DNA of 53,597 bases from Atkinsonella hypoxylon (lineage: Eukaryota; Ascomycota; Sordariomycetes; Hypocreales; Clavicipitaceae), in the NCBI GenBank assembly GCA_000729835.1, contig JFHB01000205.1, positions 1 through 53,597 of the forward strand, in the 5' to 3' direction. The translations under genes and the position numbers were made by a program. Below the pieces are notes generated by a model. That model ran no database searches and was not told where the DNA came from. It worked only from the letters and a program-made list of their open reading frames with translations. This document shows, in pieces, positions 11,980 to 22,458 of the stretch. How positions within the stretch are numbered: the stretch's first letter is position 1; each line of letters starts with the position of its first letter.

Positions 11980-12064
11980 GCCCGGTTAGCTCAATCGGTA
12001 GAGCGTGAGACTCTTACGAGTACACGAAATCTCAAGGTTGCGGGTTCGACCCCCGCATCGGGCT
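11980..12064 (+). tRNA. tRNA-Lys (anticodon CTT) with 12-nt intron
   Basis: All arms are visible. The acceptor stem is GCCCGGT (11980-11986) with ATCGGGC (12057-12063), containing one G-T pair. The D-arm is GCTC/GAGC. The anticodon stem is TGAGA (12006-12010) with TCTCA. The loop starts CTCTTA with anticodon CTT at 12013-12015. The T-arm is GCGGG-TTCGACC-CCCGC. A 12-nt intron (12017-12028) sits one base 3' of the anticodon, the canonical position. A short T run follows at once and may serve as the Pol III terminator. Confidence 0.96.
12017..12028 (+). other. tRNA-Lys intron
   Basis: CGAGTACACGAA, inserted after anticodon-loop position 37. Removing it leaves a standard 7-base loop. Presumably removed by the tRNA splicing endonuclease. 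Confidence 0.88.
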
Positions 12065-12877
12065 TTTCCTTATAAATTATTAAAGATTGAGATGTGTCTG
12101 CGGTTTAACTTGTTTTTTTTTCCCTATCCTGTTAGGGTTATTTTTCTTTCTTCTACATTGTTATGGTGCATACATAAGTGACGTAAACTCTTTACATCAA
12201 CAAACCAAAACCCGCTTTCCTTTTTACCTTTTCGCCCATCGCATGACTTTAATTAATTGCCCATTTCGAATTTCTGTAAAGGTCTTGTGGGTTACACATT
12301 TGATTACGCTCGTCCAAACCCTATTCAAACCCTATCGAAAACCCGTATGCCGATGCGCCCCAATTGGTTCTCATAAGCGCTACGCCCTAGGAAGTGTAAC
12401 ACAACGGCGTCATATGGTCAATCACCAAACAATGCATCTCTCAACGAGATTCTGAGTCAACGCGTGTGGAGCGAAAGACTTGTTTGTATAATATGTTTGC
12501 ACACACACGCTGTCTCCTGCTGCCGTGGCCGCGACTCTTGCAGCAAAAGTGCGCGGAACCATAGGTGAGATGCAAGCGAGCGTATAGAGATCACGTATTT
12601 CTATAACTGACGTCGGATGCACACTTGCATGAAGCTTTTCTGCAATCATCGCCCTTAGGCATCATACCCAAGGGCTCAAAAATTGCCTCGACCGCCAGTT
12701 CTGACGATCGACCGAGATCGCACCTCTTACAGTTACCTGCCCTCCGGCCACCCTCCACACCACTCGTAGCTTTCCTTTGCGCCTTGGGGAAAAAAAGCGT
12801 AGATGTATAAGATCGTGCTCAGTTTGGAGAGAGGAAATGAACATTGGCCAACACCGAATCTTGCATTTGACGGAAAT
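12065..12877. other. Spacer between tRNA-Lys and yvc1
   Basis: No gene recognised. Short frames at 12087-12455 (plus) and 12662-12928 (minus) look random. The last few hundred bases probably hold the yvc1 promoter and 5' UTR. Confidence 0.6.
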
Positions 12878-15087
12878 ATGGACGCACCGGAGGATTGGGC
12901 GAGTGACAATGACAGCATCCCGCCTCAAGACACCGAAGCCGACATTCCTTCTCCGGAAGACACAGACACCCTGGCTGCGCCGTCAGTCTACGTGACACTC
13001 CATCGGTACGTCTACGTTTGGAAACACCGCAGTTTCTCGCTTGGATGAAAAGAAATTAACGTGAAATAGAGTGAGACGATTAGTTCTCGCCAGTATCGGT
13101 ATGGATCATTGATGGAATGGCTCAACATGTGAATGAAGCCAGAGACAAAAGGTGTCTAACTCCCTTTTTATTTTTCCACTAGACGATCCCTACACATTGG
13201 ATCACTTCCGACAACCAAGTTTAAACGCTCTGATTGTAAGGCCCCTCGTAGACAGACTCTACGAGACAAAGGACATATCCATGGGTATGGTTCACGCCTC
13301 CTCACGACCGCAAGCCCTTTACGTATAACTAGGTCCTTTAACAAAATAAGCTAGTATATTGCCTGCTCGCAAACCGCGTCTTCTTCCTGAAAGAGCAGTC
13401 CGGCCTAGCAGCCCAGAGCGTCAATCGAGCGCGTGCCATCCTCTGCGAACTCGTAGCCACTCGCGTGATACGACGCTTCCACGAAGACAACCCTGGCAAC
13501 GCAGGCCTCTTGCTTCTGGCACAGATTCTTGTCGAAGGCTTCGACCCTTTCCACGGCGCGCCGTATGATGTAGAGCGCGAGGGTCGCTTTGCCCAGTGGC
13601 CGATCCAGCAACGGGGCGGGCACGAGAGGAAACTCACGGCCCTGGAGCTGGCCATTCTGTCGGAGAGCAAGGCCTTTATCAGCTCGGCGGCGTGCCAGAG
13701 GCTCGTCGAGGCTGTTCACAGTGGCAAGATCGTGTACACGCCGCTTTCTTTTCTGGACATACTCCCCGATCACTACAAGCACCGCCCAATACAGCTCTAT
13801 GATCCCCGTGAATCGAGGCTGCTCAACCACCGCCGGCTGATTGTGCCGCGAATAAGAGCCCTCATCGAGATGGTGCAGTTCATGGTCCTTGCCGTCTTGT
13901 ACACCATGACCATGGTGCACCAGCACAAGACGTCCAACCACTGGGAGGCCGTGTTTGCAATCTACACCGCCGGATGGGTCCTCCAGGAGTTTGCGGCTGT
14001 GACAGAGCACGGCTGGGAGCTGCATTCGCAGATGCTCTGGTCTTTCCTAGACGTCACCTTTACCGTCATCTATTCCGCCTACGTGCTCGTTCGGATGTAC
14101 GACATCCTCGCAGGGACATTTCCCTACGGCTACGGCATTCACATCTTATGCCTTGCCGCGCCGGTCCTCCTGACGCGCATTGCATTCAACCTGATGCCTC
14201 AGAACATCGTCTTCATCTCGTTACATGCCATGATGAAGGACTTCACACTGCTTAGTTTTCTGGCCCTATGGTGCTTTCTGGGCTTTCTGCTCTCCCTCAT
14301 GTGGCTCGTCGACACGAGACAGCAGTCCGGTACGGAGGCACCGCCCTCCTGGCAAACCGTCGGCAAATGGCTGCTCTGGATCTGGTTCGGGCTCGATGGG
14401 ACGGGCATAGAAGAGTCGGTGCGCTTCAACATGCTGCTGGGTCCCGCGCTCATGATCGCCTTTGCCTTTCTCGGCAACACGCTCTTCCTGACCATCCTCG
14501 TCGCCATCCTCACAAACACCTTTTCCAAAATCGTCGCCAACGAGGCCGCGGAGATAGGATTCCGCCGCACGGTATCGACCTTTGAGGGCGTCCGGTCCGA
14601 CTCCCTCTTTGCGTACCCCCCGCCGTTCAACATGGCCGCCCTGCTAGTCATCCTGCCGCTCAAGATGCTCGTCTCGCCGCGCGTGTTCCACACCATCAAC
14701 GTGGCCATGATTCGACTTCTCAACGGGCCGCTGCTCGTGGGCATCAGCATATTCGAACGGCGTCGGCTGTGGAGGACGGGCGGCAAAAAGCGCGGCGGTC
14801 TCTTTTTCGGATGGCGCTTCACCGGGTTTTCGCCGCATGGGGACATCCATGCGGTCTTCACGGCGGCTTTGCCGGACGACGTGTCGAGGAAGATTGCGCT
14901 GTTGGATCCGGTCGATGATGTACCTGTTCTGGAGGACGACGTCATGTCCACCTTGTCGGGTGATGTGCCGAGATCGAGGTTGAGGAGGCCCAAGTTGTGG
15001 AGGGGACGGAGGGAGTACCCTCGGGCAAGGCCGAGACGGAGGTCGCCCTTGCAAGGAGGCGATGACTTCTTGCTACGAAATTTATAA
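12878..15087 (+). CDS. yvc1: Vacuolar TRP-type calcium channel Yvc1
   Basis: Four exons: 12878-13005, 13070-13098 (only 29 nt), 13183-13284 and 13355-15087, giving 663 residues. Splicing yields a continuous Yvc1-like N-terminal region with DDPYTLDHFRQPSLNALIV and FLKEQSGLAAQSVNRAR. The C-terminal half has about six hydrophobic segments (from about 13870), with a pore-like region near WLLWIWFGLDGTGIEE and a final long helix (LFLTILVAILTNTFSKIV). The family releases Ca2+ from the vacuole on osmotic or voltage change; this role is inferred. The chosen start gives MDAPEDWASDND; an in-frame ATG at 12803 would add 25 residues. The C-terminal tail contains an acidic segment, IALLDPVDDVPVLEDDV, that may be regulatory. 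The gene converges on pnc1. Confidence 0.93.
13006..13069 (+). other. yvc1: yvc1 intron 1
   Basis: 64 nt, GTACGT donor, AATAG acceptor. The phase-2 junction rebuilds Arg before VRRLVLASI. Confidence 0.88.
13099..13182 (+). other. yvc1: yvc1 intron 2
   Basis: 84 nt, GTATGG donor, TCTAAC branch site, pyrimidine tract and ACTAG acceptor. It joins LASI to DDPYTLD. Confidence 0.9.
13285..13354 (+). other. yvc1: yvc1 intron 3
   Basis: 70 nt, GTATGG donor and GCTAG acceptor. It joins KDISM to VYCLLANRV. Confidence 0.9.
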
Positions 15088-15489
15088 TAGAACACGGGTC
15101 AAATGGGGACGTAGGTGTTGCATGGGATGAGTGATACACAATCGTAGTATGCCGTGCATACAGCCGAACGAACGGGCCATGAAAGAGTCATACAATGACG
15201 TCTCGATGCTCAAATATACAACTCATCGAAACTTGCACGAGTCTTGTATAAATCCATTGCTTTAGAATAAACGTTGTCGTAGTTGTGCATTACACTATAA
15301 TGCCAACTAGGTCAGTACCACGAACCTGGCTACATAGACGGATTACCGGTACATACATACAAGGTCCAGGGATAGGTAGGGTAACTATCGAGTAACTATG
15401 TCTAGCCCTGGACTGCATCTGCAGTTACCACTACTTGCCCCAAGCCCGTTTATCCATTGCATTTCCCACCGTCCGATGTGACAAACAAC
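15088..15489. other. Convergent spacer between yvc1 and pnc1
   Basis: 402 bp, AT-rich, holding both 3' UTRs. Nothing else seen. Confidence 0.7.
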
Positions 15490-16226
15490 TCATGTCCGTG
15501 CCTTGACTCGTGAAATCTCCTCTCCATCCATGGAAATCATTTTGACACCCCTCTTGATAATCTCCCGTCTACACTCGTCCCACCGATCCGGGAACACAGG
15601 CTTGGTAGCCTCCTCAACCACATAAGTTCTGAACCCTTCCTCCAAGGCATGCTGGGCCGTGGCCTTGACACAGAAATCCGTCGCCAGGCCGACCACAAAC
15701 ACATCCGTCACACCCGCCCGTCTGAGTCTCCCCGCCAGCCCACTATCACTGACGCGAAAGGGATCATAGAAAGCAGAGTACATTTCCACCCGCGCATCCG
15801 TCCCCTTGTCAATCACCTCGTCTATGCGCGAGGCATCCAGCTCGGGAACCAGCTGTGCGCCCTCTGTCTCCTGGACGCAGTGCACGGGCCACAGGGTCGT
15901 CGTGTACGCTTGGCCAGCATCGCGGGGGTGCACGATCTCGGTGGCGGAGGTGAATGGTTCAGAGCCGGGATGGTTGCTTGCGAAGGAGATGTGATCGGGC
16001 GGGTGCCAATCCCGCGTGGCTATCTTGAGGGCGAACGGGAGGCCGAGAAGGACGTTGACGTGGTTGGCGATGGTGCGGCCTTGTGGGACGGCGAGCGAGC
16101 CGTGCTGCTTTGGTGAGTAGATGTCTTTATATGGGGGGGGGGGGGGGTTGTTTGCGGGCGTACTGGCGGGCAGAAGTCCTCTTGGAAGTCGACTATAATG
16201 AGGGCTGGTTTGAAGGCGTCGGCCAT
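15490..16226 (-). CDS. pnc1: Nicotinamidase (Pnc1-type isochorismatase-fold hydrolase)
   Basis: Two exons, 16226-16164 and 16104-15490, separated by a 59-nt intron; 225 residues. It converts nicotinamide to nicotinate and ammonia in the NAD+ salvage pathway. Visible motifs: Asp13 in IIVDFQEDFCPP (catalytic Asp), FCPPHGSLAV rebuilt by splicing, the metal-site segment ATRDWHPPDHISF (Asp53, His55), WPVHCVQ, and VGLATDFCVKATA with the nucleophilic Cys. The length is typical (yeast Pnc1 is about 216 residues). The start at 16226 places the DFQEDF motif at the usual distance from Met; upstream in-frame sequence (to 16314) has no family resemblance. The intron contains a run of 15 identical bases. 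Confidence 0.94.
16105..16163 (-). other. pnc1: pnc1 intron with 15-C homopolymer
   Basis: GTACGC donor and AGCAG acceptor, phase 0. In the sense strand the intron carries 15 consecutive C (16147-16133), about a quarter of its length. Splicing joins FCPP to HGSLAVPQG. Confidence 0.9.
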
Positions 16227-17373
16227 GATGGTGATGGCGGGGTGCGGGATGCGGGGATCGATGGTTATAATTCGGCTGCGTGCCTGCGACTATCATGAAG
16301 CATGCGCTGCTCACTTGCTCTTTATTTCGGTACGTATTCCGTAAACTGTCACTGATTAGGTCCCCTATTGTAAGGTGCTAACTACAGTGGGTCCAGGTAA
16401 TTCCGAGCAAAGCATATTATGACACACAAGTACGGAATACCGCAAAGAAAAAGCACCAAACTTGAAACGATAATTGCGCACTAAATTGTACATTACATTT
16501 CATTTTAGATTAGTTTCGTAGATTTTGTAGCTAATTCTGCATGAATGAATATAATGAATACTTAGTGTGTTGGAACGTGCAGTATCAGACCACGGGCTGC
16601 ACGCTGATTAGTGCGGATGCTCTGCATCGGGTCGCGCGTTTAATTGGTTGCACGCGCTAGATACCTACCTAGCAGGCGTACTAGATACTGGCTATCGCTA
16701 GGCTAGAGTAATTGAATACATAGTTAAATAAATAAAATATGATAACTATTACGCAGAATTACTGCATTGATCATACTCAATACCAGCTGACAGAGCTTGG
16801 ACGCCCAAATCCAGCCCAGCCCGATGACCATGTATTTTATTGCCTCTCCTTCAAGGCTGCATGTGGGCTGAAAGGGCTGAGGACAAGGGCCCCGCCCTAA
16901 TCCTTGTCCCGTCGTACGGATCGTCCATTTCCTAAAATCGAATAACTAGTTAGTTAGTTATAGATTCGCTGCATGCGCTGCGGCCAAACCCAAAGGGTAT
17001 CTAGCCAGTTGGGCTATTCGGCTGAGGTGATCGACTGTAGCTCATTGACCCGGGGAACCCTTCGACACGAGGCAATCCGGACCGAGACCTTTGGGAGTTG
17101 GGATGAGACTAGTTAAAGCACAGTCAGTCATAAAGTCGAATCATGTCCAGCCGTTGTGGTGACACGGTCGTTTCCCCTCACTCAAACAAAAGGGCAAAAA
17201 AAAGTAAGACACGTTCGTCTGTACAAGTCAATCTTTTAGTTATAAGACGTTCCTATTCCGTACTTTTTCTGTTTATTCTTGTTTCCCTCTTATTTCAGTT
17301 TGCTCCGCAAGTAACAAAAGCACAACGCCCGGGAAAGTGCTGACCGACCACATCACTTCAGAATAGCTTCATT
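16227..17373. other. Gene-free spacer between pnc1 and the secreted protease
   Basis: 1.15 kb, AT-rich, with small TAGTTAGTTAG-type and TACCTACCTAG-type simple repeats. It holds the divergent promoters of pnc1 and the protease gene. A short frame at 17143-17343 has a hydrophobic stretch but no recognisable family and probably lies in the protease 5' leader. Confidence 0.55.
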
Positions 17374-18204
17374 ATGCTTGCCGCCTCCACATTTCTCTTG
17401 TCGGCCATGGTGCCTTGGGCAGCCGCCGGCGCCGTGTTCTACGACGGCATTCCCACCGTTGGTGTCCTGTACGACAGGGACATCAAGAAGCACTACTGCA
17501 CGGCGAGCGTGGTCGACAGCAAGAAGGGCAACATGATCATTACGGCAGCGCACTGCCTCAGCACCGACGGCACGGAGATCAGCTTTGCGCCCGGTTACAA
17601 CAACGGCAAGACCCCCTACGGAACTTATCCCGTGCTCGCAACCTACGTCCTGTCCGGGTGGAACGAGAAGTATGACGAGAGGCTCGACTTTGCTTTCATG
17701 ACGCTCGGCAAGGGCCGGTTCAATGGCAGGATGGCCAACGTGCAGGAGGCCACGGGCGGCGGCAACAAGCTCGTCACCAACGCCGGCTACGAGCAAGAGG
17801 TCGAGGTGGTCGGCTACGCCTACGGGGAGCAGCGCGCCCGTCACTGCTCGTCCGAGACATACAAGGCCAAGAACGGCCAGATGGGCATCGAGTGTGGCCC
17901 GCTGCAGAGCGGCACGAGCGGCGCTCCCTGGATCGCCAACTATGATCCCGAGACGAAGCGAGGCCAAGTCATTGGCGATGTCGGCGGCTGGCACACGGGC
18001 GGCTGCGACGACTACGAGACCTTCTCCTGCAAGTTCTCCCAGGCCACGCAGGAATTGTACGACCGGGCGGCCATGGGTGGAGATGGCGACGAGGTGCGTG
18101 GTGGTGCTCCCGAGAACTGCAGCGGAACGGACAAGATGGGCAAGACCAGACTTGGATTCCCTAAGCTGCCTAATCTGCCCAAGGTGATCAAGGAGATTCC
18201 CTGA
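17374..18204 (+). CDS. Secreted trypsin-fold serine protease (V8/glutamyl-endopeptidase-like)
   Basis: Single exon, 276 residues. Residues 1-19 are a signal peptide (MLAASTFLLSAMVPWAAAG), so the product is extracellular. The trypsin-type triad is visible: His60 in ITAAHC, Asp105 in ERLDFAFM, Ser182 in QSGTSGAPW. Cys42 and Cys61 are placed for the usual disulfide beside the active-site His. The GTSGAPW form and the short domain are closer to bacterial-type V8/glutamyl endopeptidases and related fungal secreted proteases than to classical trypsins. A basic, proline-containing tail follows (FPKLPNLPKVIKEIP). Substrate specificity cannot be read from sequence. The coding region is GC-rich with strong codon bias, consistent with high expression. 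Confidence 0.88.
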   Translation: MLAASTFLLSAMVPWAAAGAVFYDGIPTVGVLYDRDIKKHYCTASVVDSKKGNMIITAAHCLSTDGTEISFAPGYNNGKTPYGTYPVLATYVLSGWNEKYDERLDFAFMTLGKGRFNGRMANVQEATGGGNKLVTNAGYEQEVEVVGYAYGEQRARHCSSETYKAKNGQMGIECGPLQSGTSGAPWIANYDPETKRGQVIGDVGGWHTGGCDDYETFSCKFSQATQELYDRAAMGGDGDEVRGGAPENCSGTDKMGKTRLGFPKLPNLPKVIKEIP

Positions 18205-18345
18205 GCTTGTGTTGACGGCAGGTGTAAAACTGCTTCATTGTGGTGTCTTTGTGGTGTCTTTGTGGTGCCTGGTGCGACAGTACAGCACAGTCTCGCGCAC
18301 ATACTGTATTTTTATGTAGATACACGACGGCATGTGGGTCTTGAT

Positions 18346-18396
18346 TACCTACCTACCTACCTACCTAGGTAGGTACCTAGGTAACTAGTTAGTTAG
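18346..18396. repeat. ACCT/AGGT palindromic simple repeat
   Basis: Runs of ACCT followed by their complement AGGT, then GTACCTAGGT and TAGTTAGT. The inverted order gives fold-back potential. The same motif recurs across the window, mostly at the right end. Confidence 0.85.
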
Positions 18397-20326
18397 ACCT
18401 TGCGGAGATGCTCGATTTAGCGAGGTGCAGGGGTGGAGCTTTAATAACAACTTTGAACTTCCAATTAATTTGTCGAGTTGCCATGACGCCCTGAGTAATT
18501 ACTAGGTACCTCGTAGAGTCGATGATACAAGGGATGGGAGACTTTCCTAACAGGAAGGTCTCGGGTAATGTAGACGTATGTGTCGATACTGACGTCTTTT
18601 CTGACACTATGACTGAATGGATAGATACCACTCCTCTTGAGCACTTGTCCTGCGTAACCGTGCCAAGTCGTTGCAAATGTTACGGACACCATGCATATTG
18701 AGATACACTACCCGCAGTATGACCTGCTTGTTGTTGCTTATCCATGGGCAAAATAAGAGGAGGTCTAATCTTAAATCTATGTATGTCCATTGTGCCGATT
18801 ACGTGAAGGCGGCTGCTTAGCACCGGCAGCCTTGAAGTAGCCATATAGCTTTGTAACGAGTATCCGTATTAACAGCCATAACTTGTAATGTACCAGCTTC
18901 ATTGAGAATACGTTGATTGCCAAAGCGAGGTTATGCGCAGTGCCGGCAAAGGATTATGCTGCCATACAAATGGTTGAAGAAATAAGCCGTTTACGCGCAA
19001 GTATTCCGTCCGCAGTTGGTGCTTTCAGTCTTTCACATCGCGCACCGAGCACTAGATGATGACTGGAGGTATAATCCTCGATTAGAAGGTCACCAAGAAA
19101 CAAATGGTAATATTGTGAGCTAGCAGAAGGGGGACCGAAGGCTATCAAAGGGGGCTAGAGACACGAGGAACGCAGGAAAGGACTGAGACCTGATACATGC
19201 GCTTTGTGTAGTTCTTCTGAGCAAGTTGATACCGATTTGGTTCTGCTTGCTAAGAGAGTGGAAATCACGGATTTAAATTAGTGAAGCACCAAATGGAGGG
19301 GGGTAAATGATTTCAATCGCACTAGACTACGATAGTAAGTTGATTCTACCACAACTGACGTCAGAGAGATAGCGAATATAATGGCCAGTGCTTTCTTGCG
19401 CATCATGATCAAAGATGGGAGATTAGATCTCATCGAGAATGACAGCTGCAGAGACTGAATTGATTTCTAATCTTGGTATGGAAGACAGATCTTCTGTATT
19501 TGCCATTAAGCAGAACGCCTCAAGTGCGCAGCCACATCTCCACTTCCTTATTCTTTGTATATCACTTATCTGTTAACATACGAGTATAAGACTGTCGAAA
19601 ACTCCCTCATCTGTGATATATGCGGTCAACCACCATGACACACAATGGGGAAACCTCTAAAATGAGCGAGAACCCTTCGCTGCTGGTATAGTTGGTCAGA
19701 AGATAAGCTAGCTAGCAGAGTATTAAGCCTGGTATCTAAAACCACGAAATATCTCGGGCCTAGGTAGTAAAGGTTCTGCAGTCGGGTGTTTCTTTTTCAC
19801 GGTGTTGAACTCTTCAAAAAGTCTATCGAGTCATCGTTAAACAGAGTAGTGAGTGATATTTGTACGGTATGGCTTGGAGCTGTACTCCACACAACTGGCC
19901 GTATTTAGCTAGCGGGGTTGATACCCACACTCCCCATAGAAATCACACATAAAGTTATATAGCTCCAGCCCTCGCACAAAAGAACACAATTTATTGCCTT
20001 GGCTACTTTATTAATTTCTCTATAGCCTACGCTTGGGCTTGCTCTAAAAAATGCCCAAAAATGCCCGTCTGTGCAACTGAGCGGGCGTTGCCTTAAGGGC
20101 CTCTCGCGAGGTTGCGAGGCAATAAGGAAATTGATGAAATTGAGGGAACATCACAGCTACTACGGAGTAGGTAGGATTGTGCATACAAATTCGGTGGCGG
20201 GGCGTGGGAAAGAGGATGTGGCTCTATTAGCTAAGTGGGTCACATCTCCAAGCCATATAGCTCCGAATATCAGCTTGTAGCTGCTACGCTGCTGCTAGTT
20301 GGCTTACAAATTCGTCCTTGCTTGCG

Positions 20327-20348
20327 TTTTTTTTTTTTTTTTTTTTTT
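20327..20348. repeat. Poly-T tract
   Basis: 22 consecutive T, the longest single-base run in the window. Could be a retroelement-derived tail or simple slippage; no element body is recognised beside it. Confidence 0.9.
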
Positions 20349-21354
20349 ACAAGGAAGAGCATGCCGCTTATTCCATTCTTACAGTCGACTTGCCGTACTA
20401 AGTGGGATGGTAATAGCCATAGGGCTTATAGACTGAGTCCACATCAATCAGCATGCCAAGAAGGGGGTTGGGGGTTAGCTCATTAAGACGCCGTGATGGG
20501 CAACTAGGGAGTAAAAGTATCTTGCAAGATAAGGCACTGACGTGGTTTTGTAGTTCTGTTTCTTGGAGCTGATATAACTCTATGATTGTTCTTTACCGGC
20601 GCTTGTGAAGCTACCAATAGACCGCTAACGAGTGAGAGCCGCCTGAATAAATCTCGTGTAATTGGTTTCTTAGAGGAACTCGCCGTGATGAGAGCATACA
20701 TCTGGAAAGGTTGAAGAATCCTTTAGTTCGCTTACACGTGAAAGTTCATTCTTTATCTCCGCCAATGTTGTTGTCTCCTACGTGCATACAACAGGGAAGA
20801 ATCGAGATGCCGCCAGCTCTGATGTAAGCAGTGGGCTCGAAAATCCACCCCGGTCACACGCTGGCAGAAGCAAAAGTGCAAGAGAATCCGGGTAAATAGA
20901 CAAAACGCACGTTAATGTTGTCATGTCGTCATGGTACAGGGCATGAGGTTGTCTCACATGGCCCACCACACCATGGAAAAAGAAAGAAGCATAAAGGGCA
21001 AAAGAAATGAGTGGAAAAGGGGCCAATAGATCGAGATGTACTTGGGGGCCGTACCGACGAGTGCCACCACATCATGTCCTTTAGAGACAAGACAACCTTG
21101 TCGTCCATGTTGGACCAGTCTCACCCACTAGCGCTGACGATTATCTCGACCCCCCATAATACCGTGCAACAATGTTAGCGCACCGCGGTTGCGAGCCTCA
21201 ATTCGGGTGTCAAAGTCCCAAAGTTCCTCGACGAAGCTGCTTACTCCTCATCTAGCCTGCGGTTCGAAATCCCGGCCGCCACGCATGGAACACTTGATGA
21301 TGGATGATGCGACCGGAAGGGAACTGGGTGGACTGTGGACTGTGAAGGAGTGAG

Positions 21355-21360
21355 TATAAA
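21355..21360 (+). promoter_or_regulatory. TATA box of the secreted Cys-rich gene
   Basis: TATAAA about 106 bp upstream of the preferred start codon at 21466, followed by a CA-rich leader. The position is right for a regulated, strongly expressed fungal promoter. Confidence 0.55.
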
Positions 21361-21465
21361 GAGCATCAATATCCCCGGCGATATTCTCATCCATCAAGGA
21401 CCACAGACATTCCTATTTACCATTTCACCTGAGCCTTCTTATTGGATTTAACTCAAGTTGCCAAT

Positions 21466-22278
21466 ATGCGTACATCCTCAAGCATCAGCTTCGCCCTTTG
21501 GGTCCTTTCCAGCATGGCTGCTGGCAATAACCTGGACTATGCTGACAGCATCCACGCTCTCAGCTATGGCAATGTCAAAACACAAGGGAACTCTGAAGGC
21601 GCAGCCTGGTTCAACGTGAGCGGTTTCGCTCCCGAGAAACTGCCTCATATCCAGCATGATGTTGGCATCCATACCATCGACAACCTCGAAGCCTTGAAGA
21701 CCGTTGCCGGTCTCGGCAAGGTTGCGGCCAAACAAGGCAAATATGGCGATGTTGTATATCTATACAACATTTTCAGTATGAACGGCCACGCCGATTACGC
21801 CAAGGCTGATAGCACACAGATGCGCGACGGCCTTCTGGCGGCCGTGACCAAGGACGACAAGTCTGGCGTCGACTCGGAACTCATTGACCTCTACGTCAAA
21901 ACCTCGTCCTCGCCCTTCTTGGCCGAGGCTTTTAACGCCCTCCGCACTACCCCCGTCACCTCAATTGAGTCTCGATGGACAAGGGAGGTCTGCAGTAGCG
22001 CTCACCGGGCACTCAAGAGCGCATGCCGATCTCTGGCCGAGAGCATCCACTTCAACGCCAGTATCAAGACTGGCGGTCCTCGATCCTACTGCGGTGGCGG
22101 CTGCTGCATCAGCTGGAGCGCCAATGCCACATTCCGGCTGGAGAACCTGTATCCGGCTGCCAACTACTGCATCGGTGCGTGTGGTACTTCCACAGTGAGT
22201 TGCGAAGTGTTCGGTGTCTCACTGCAAGGAACTCTTGTAGACCAGTGCCTCAGCAATCGAGCTACTGGCTGCAGGTAA
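21466..22278 (+). CDS. Secreted 10-cysteine protein of unknown function
   Basis: Single exon, 270 residues from the ATG at 21466. An in-frame ATG at 21442 would add eight residues before the signal peptide, so the second Met is preferred: MRTSSSISFALWVLSSMAAG is a good secretion signal. Residues about 21-170 have no cysteine and mixed helical character. The last about 100 residues hold ten cysteines, including a GGGCC cluster and a closing GCR, enough for five disulfides. The join between the two parts is near SRWTREVC. An NAT glycosylation sequon lies in SWSANATF. I recognise no named domain. The layout (signal peptide, linker-like N-part, compact Cys-rich C-part) fits a secreted effector-like or defence protein, but that is inference. 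It converges on a citrate-carrier-like gene. Confidence 0.82.
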   Translation: MRTSSSISFALWVLSSMAAGNNLDYADSIHALSYGNVKTQGNSEGAAWFNVSGFAPEKLPHIQHDVGIHTIDNLEALKTVAGLGKVAAKQGKYGDVVYLYNIFSMNGHADYAKADSTQMRDGLLAAVTKDDKSGVDSELIDLYVKTSSSPFLAEAFNALRTTPVTSIESRWTREVCSSAHRALKSACRSLAESIHFNASIKTGGPRSYCGGGCCISWSANATFRLENLYPAANYCIGACGTSTVSCEVFGVSLQGTLVDQCLSNRATGCR

Positions 22279-22458
22279 TGCCATTGGTGGGAGTTGGGTT
22301 TCAGCAGAAACAGCAAGTTTCTAAATTGCCGAAATCTACGTGGGACTGGAACGTTCGTCACGAGGCTTGCATTAGTTGGGTAGCCTACGTACCGCGGGCA
22401 TATAGCATTAGAGACTGAGCTTAGGCCATAAAGACAGTTTAAATTTGCATTCATCTTG

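Larger units (their letters stand above)
18205..21465. other. Gene-free AT-rich stretch
   Basis: 3.26 kb with frequent stops in all frames and only short random open frames. It contains a palindromic ACCT/AGGT tract at 18346-18396, a 22-T run at 20327-20348 and the promoter of the following secreted protein with a TATA box. No transposon ends or tRNA recognised. It may include decayed repeat sequence, but I cannot name a family. Confidence 0.55.

Noticed and set aside
16227..16314. Upstream extension of the nicotinamidase frame
   Set aside because: That frame reads through the real intron and the 5' UTR; the spliced form from 16226 restores FCPPHGSLAV.
21250..21275. tRNA B-box-like GGTTCGAAATCC
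   Set aside because: No matching T-stem, D-arm or acceptor stem around it.
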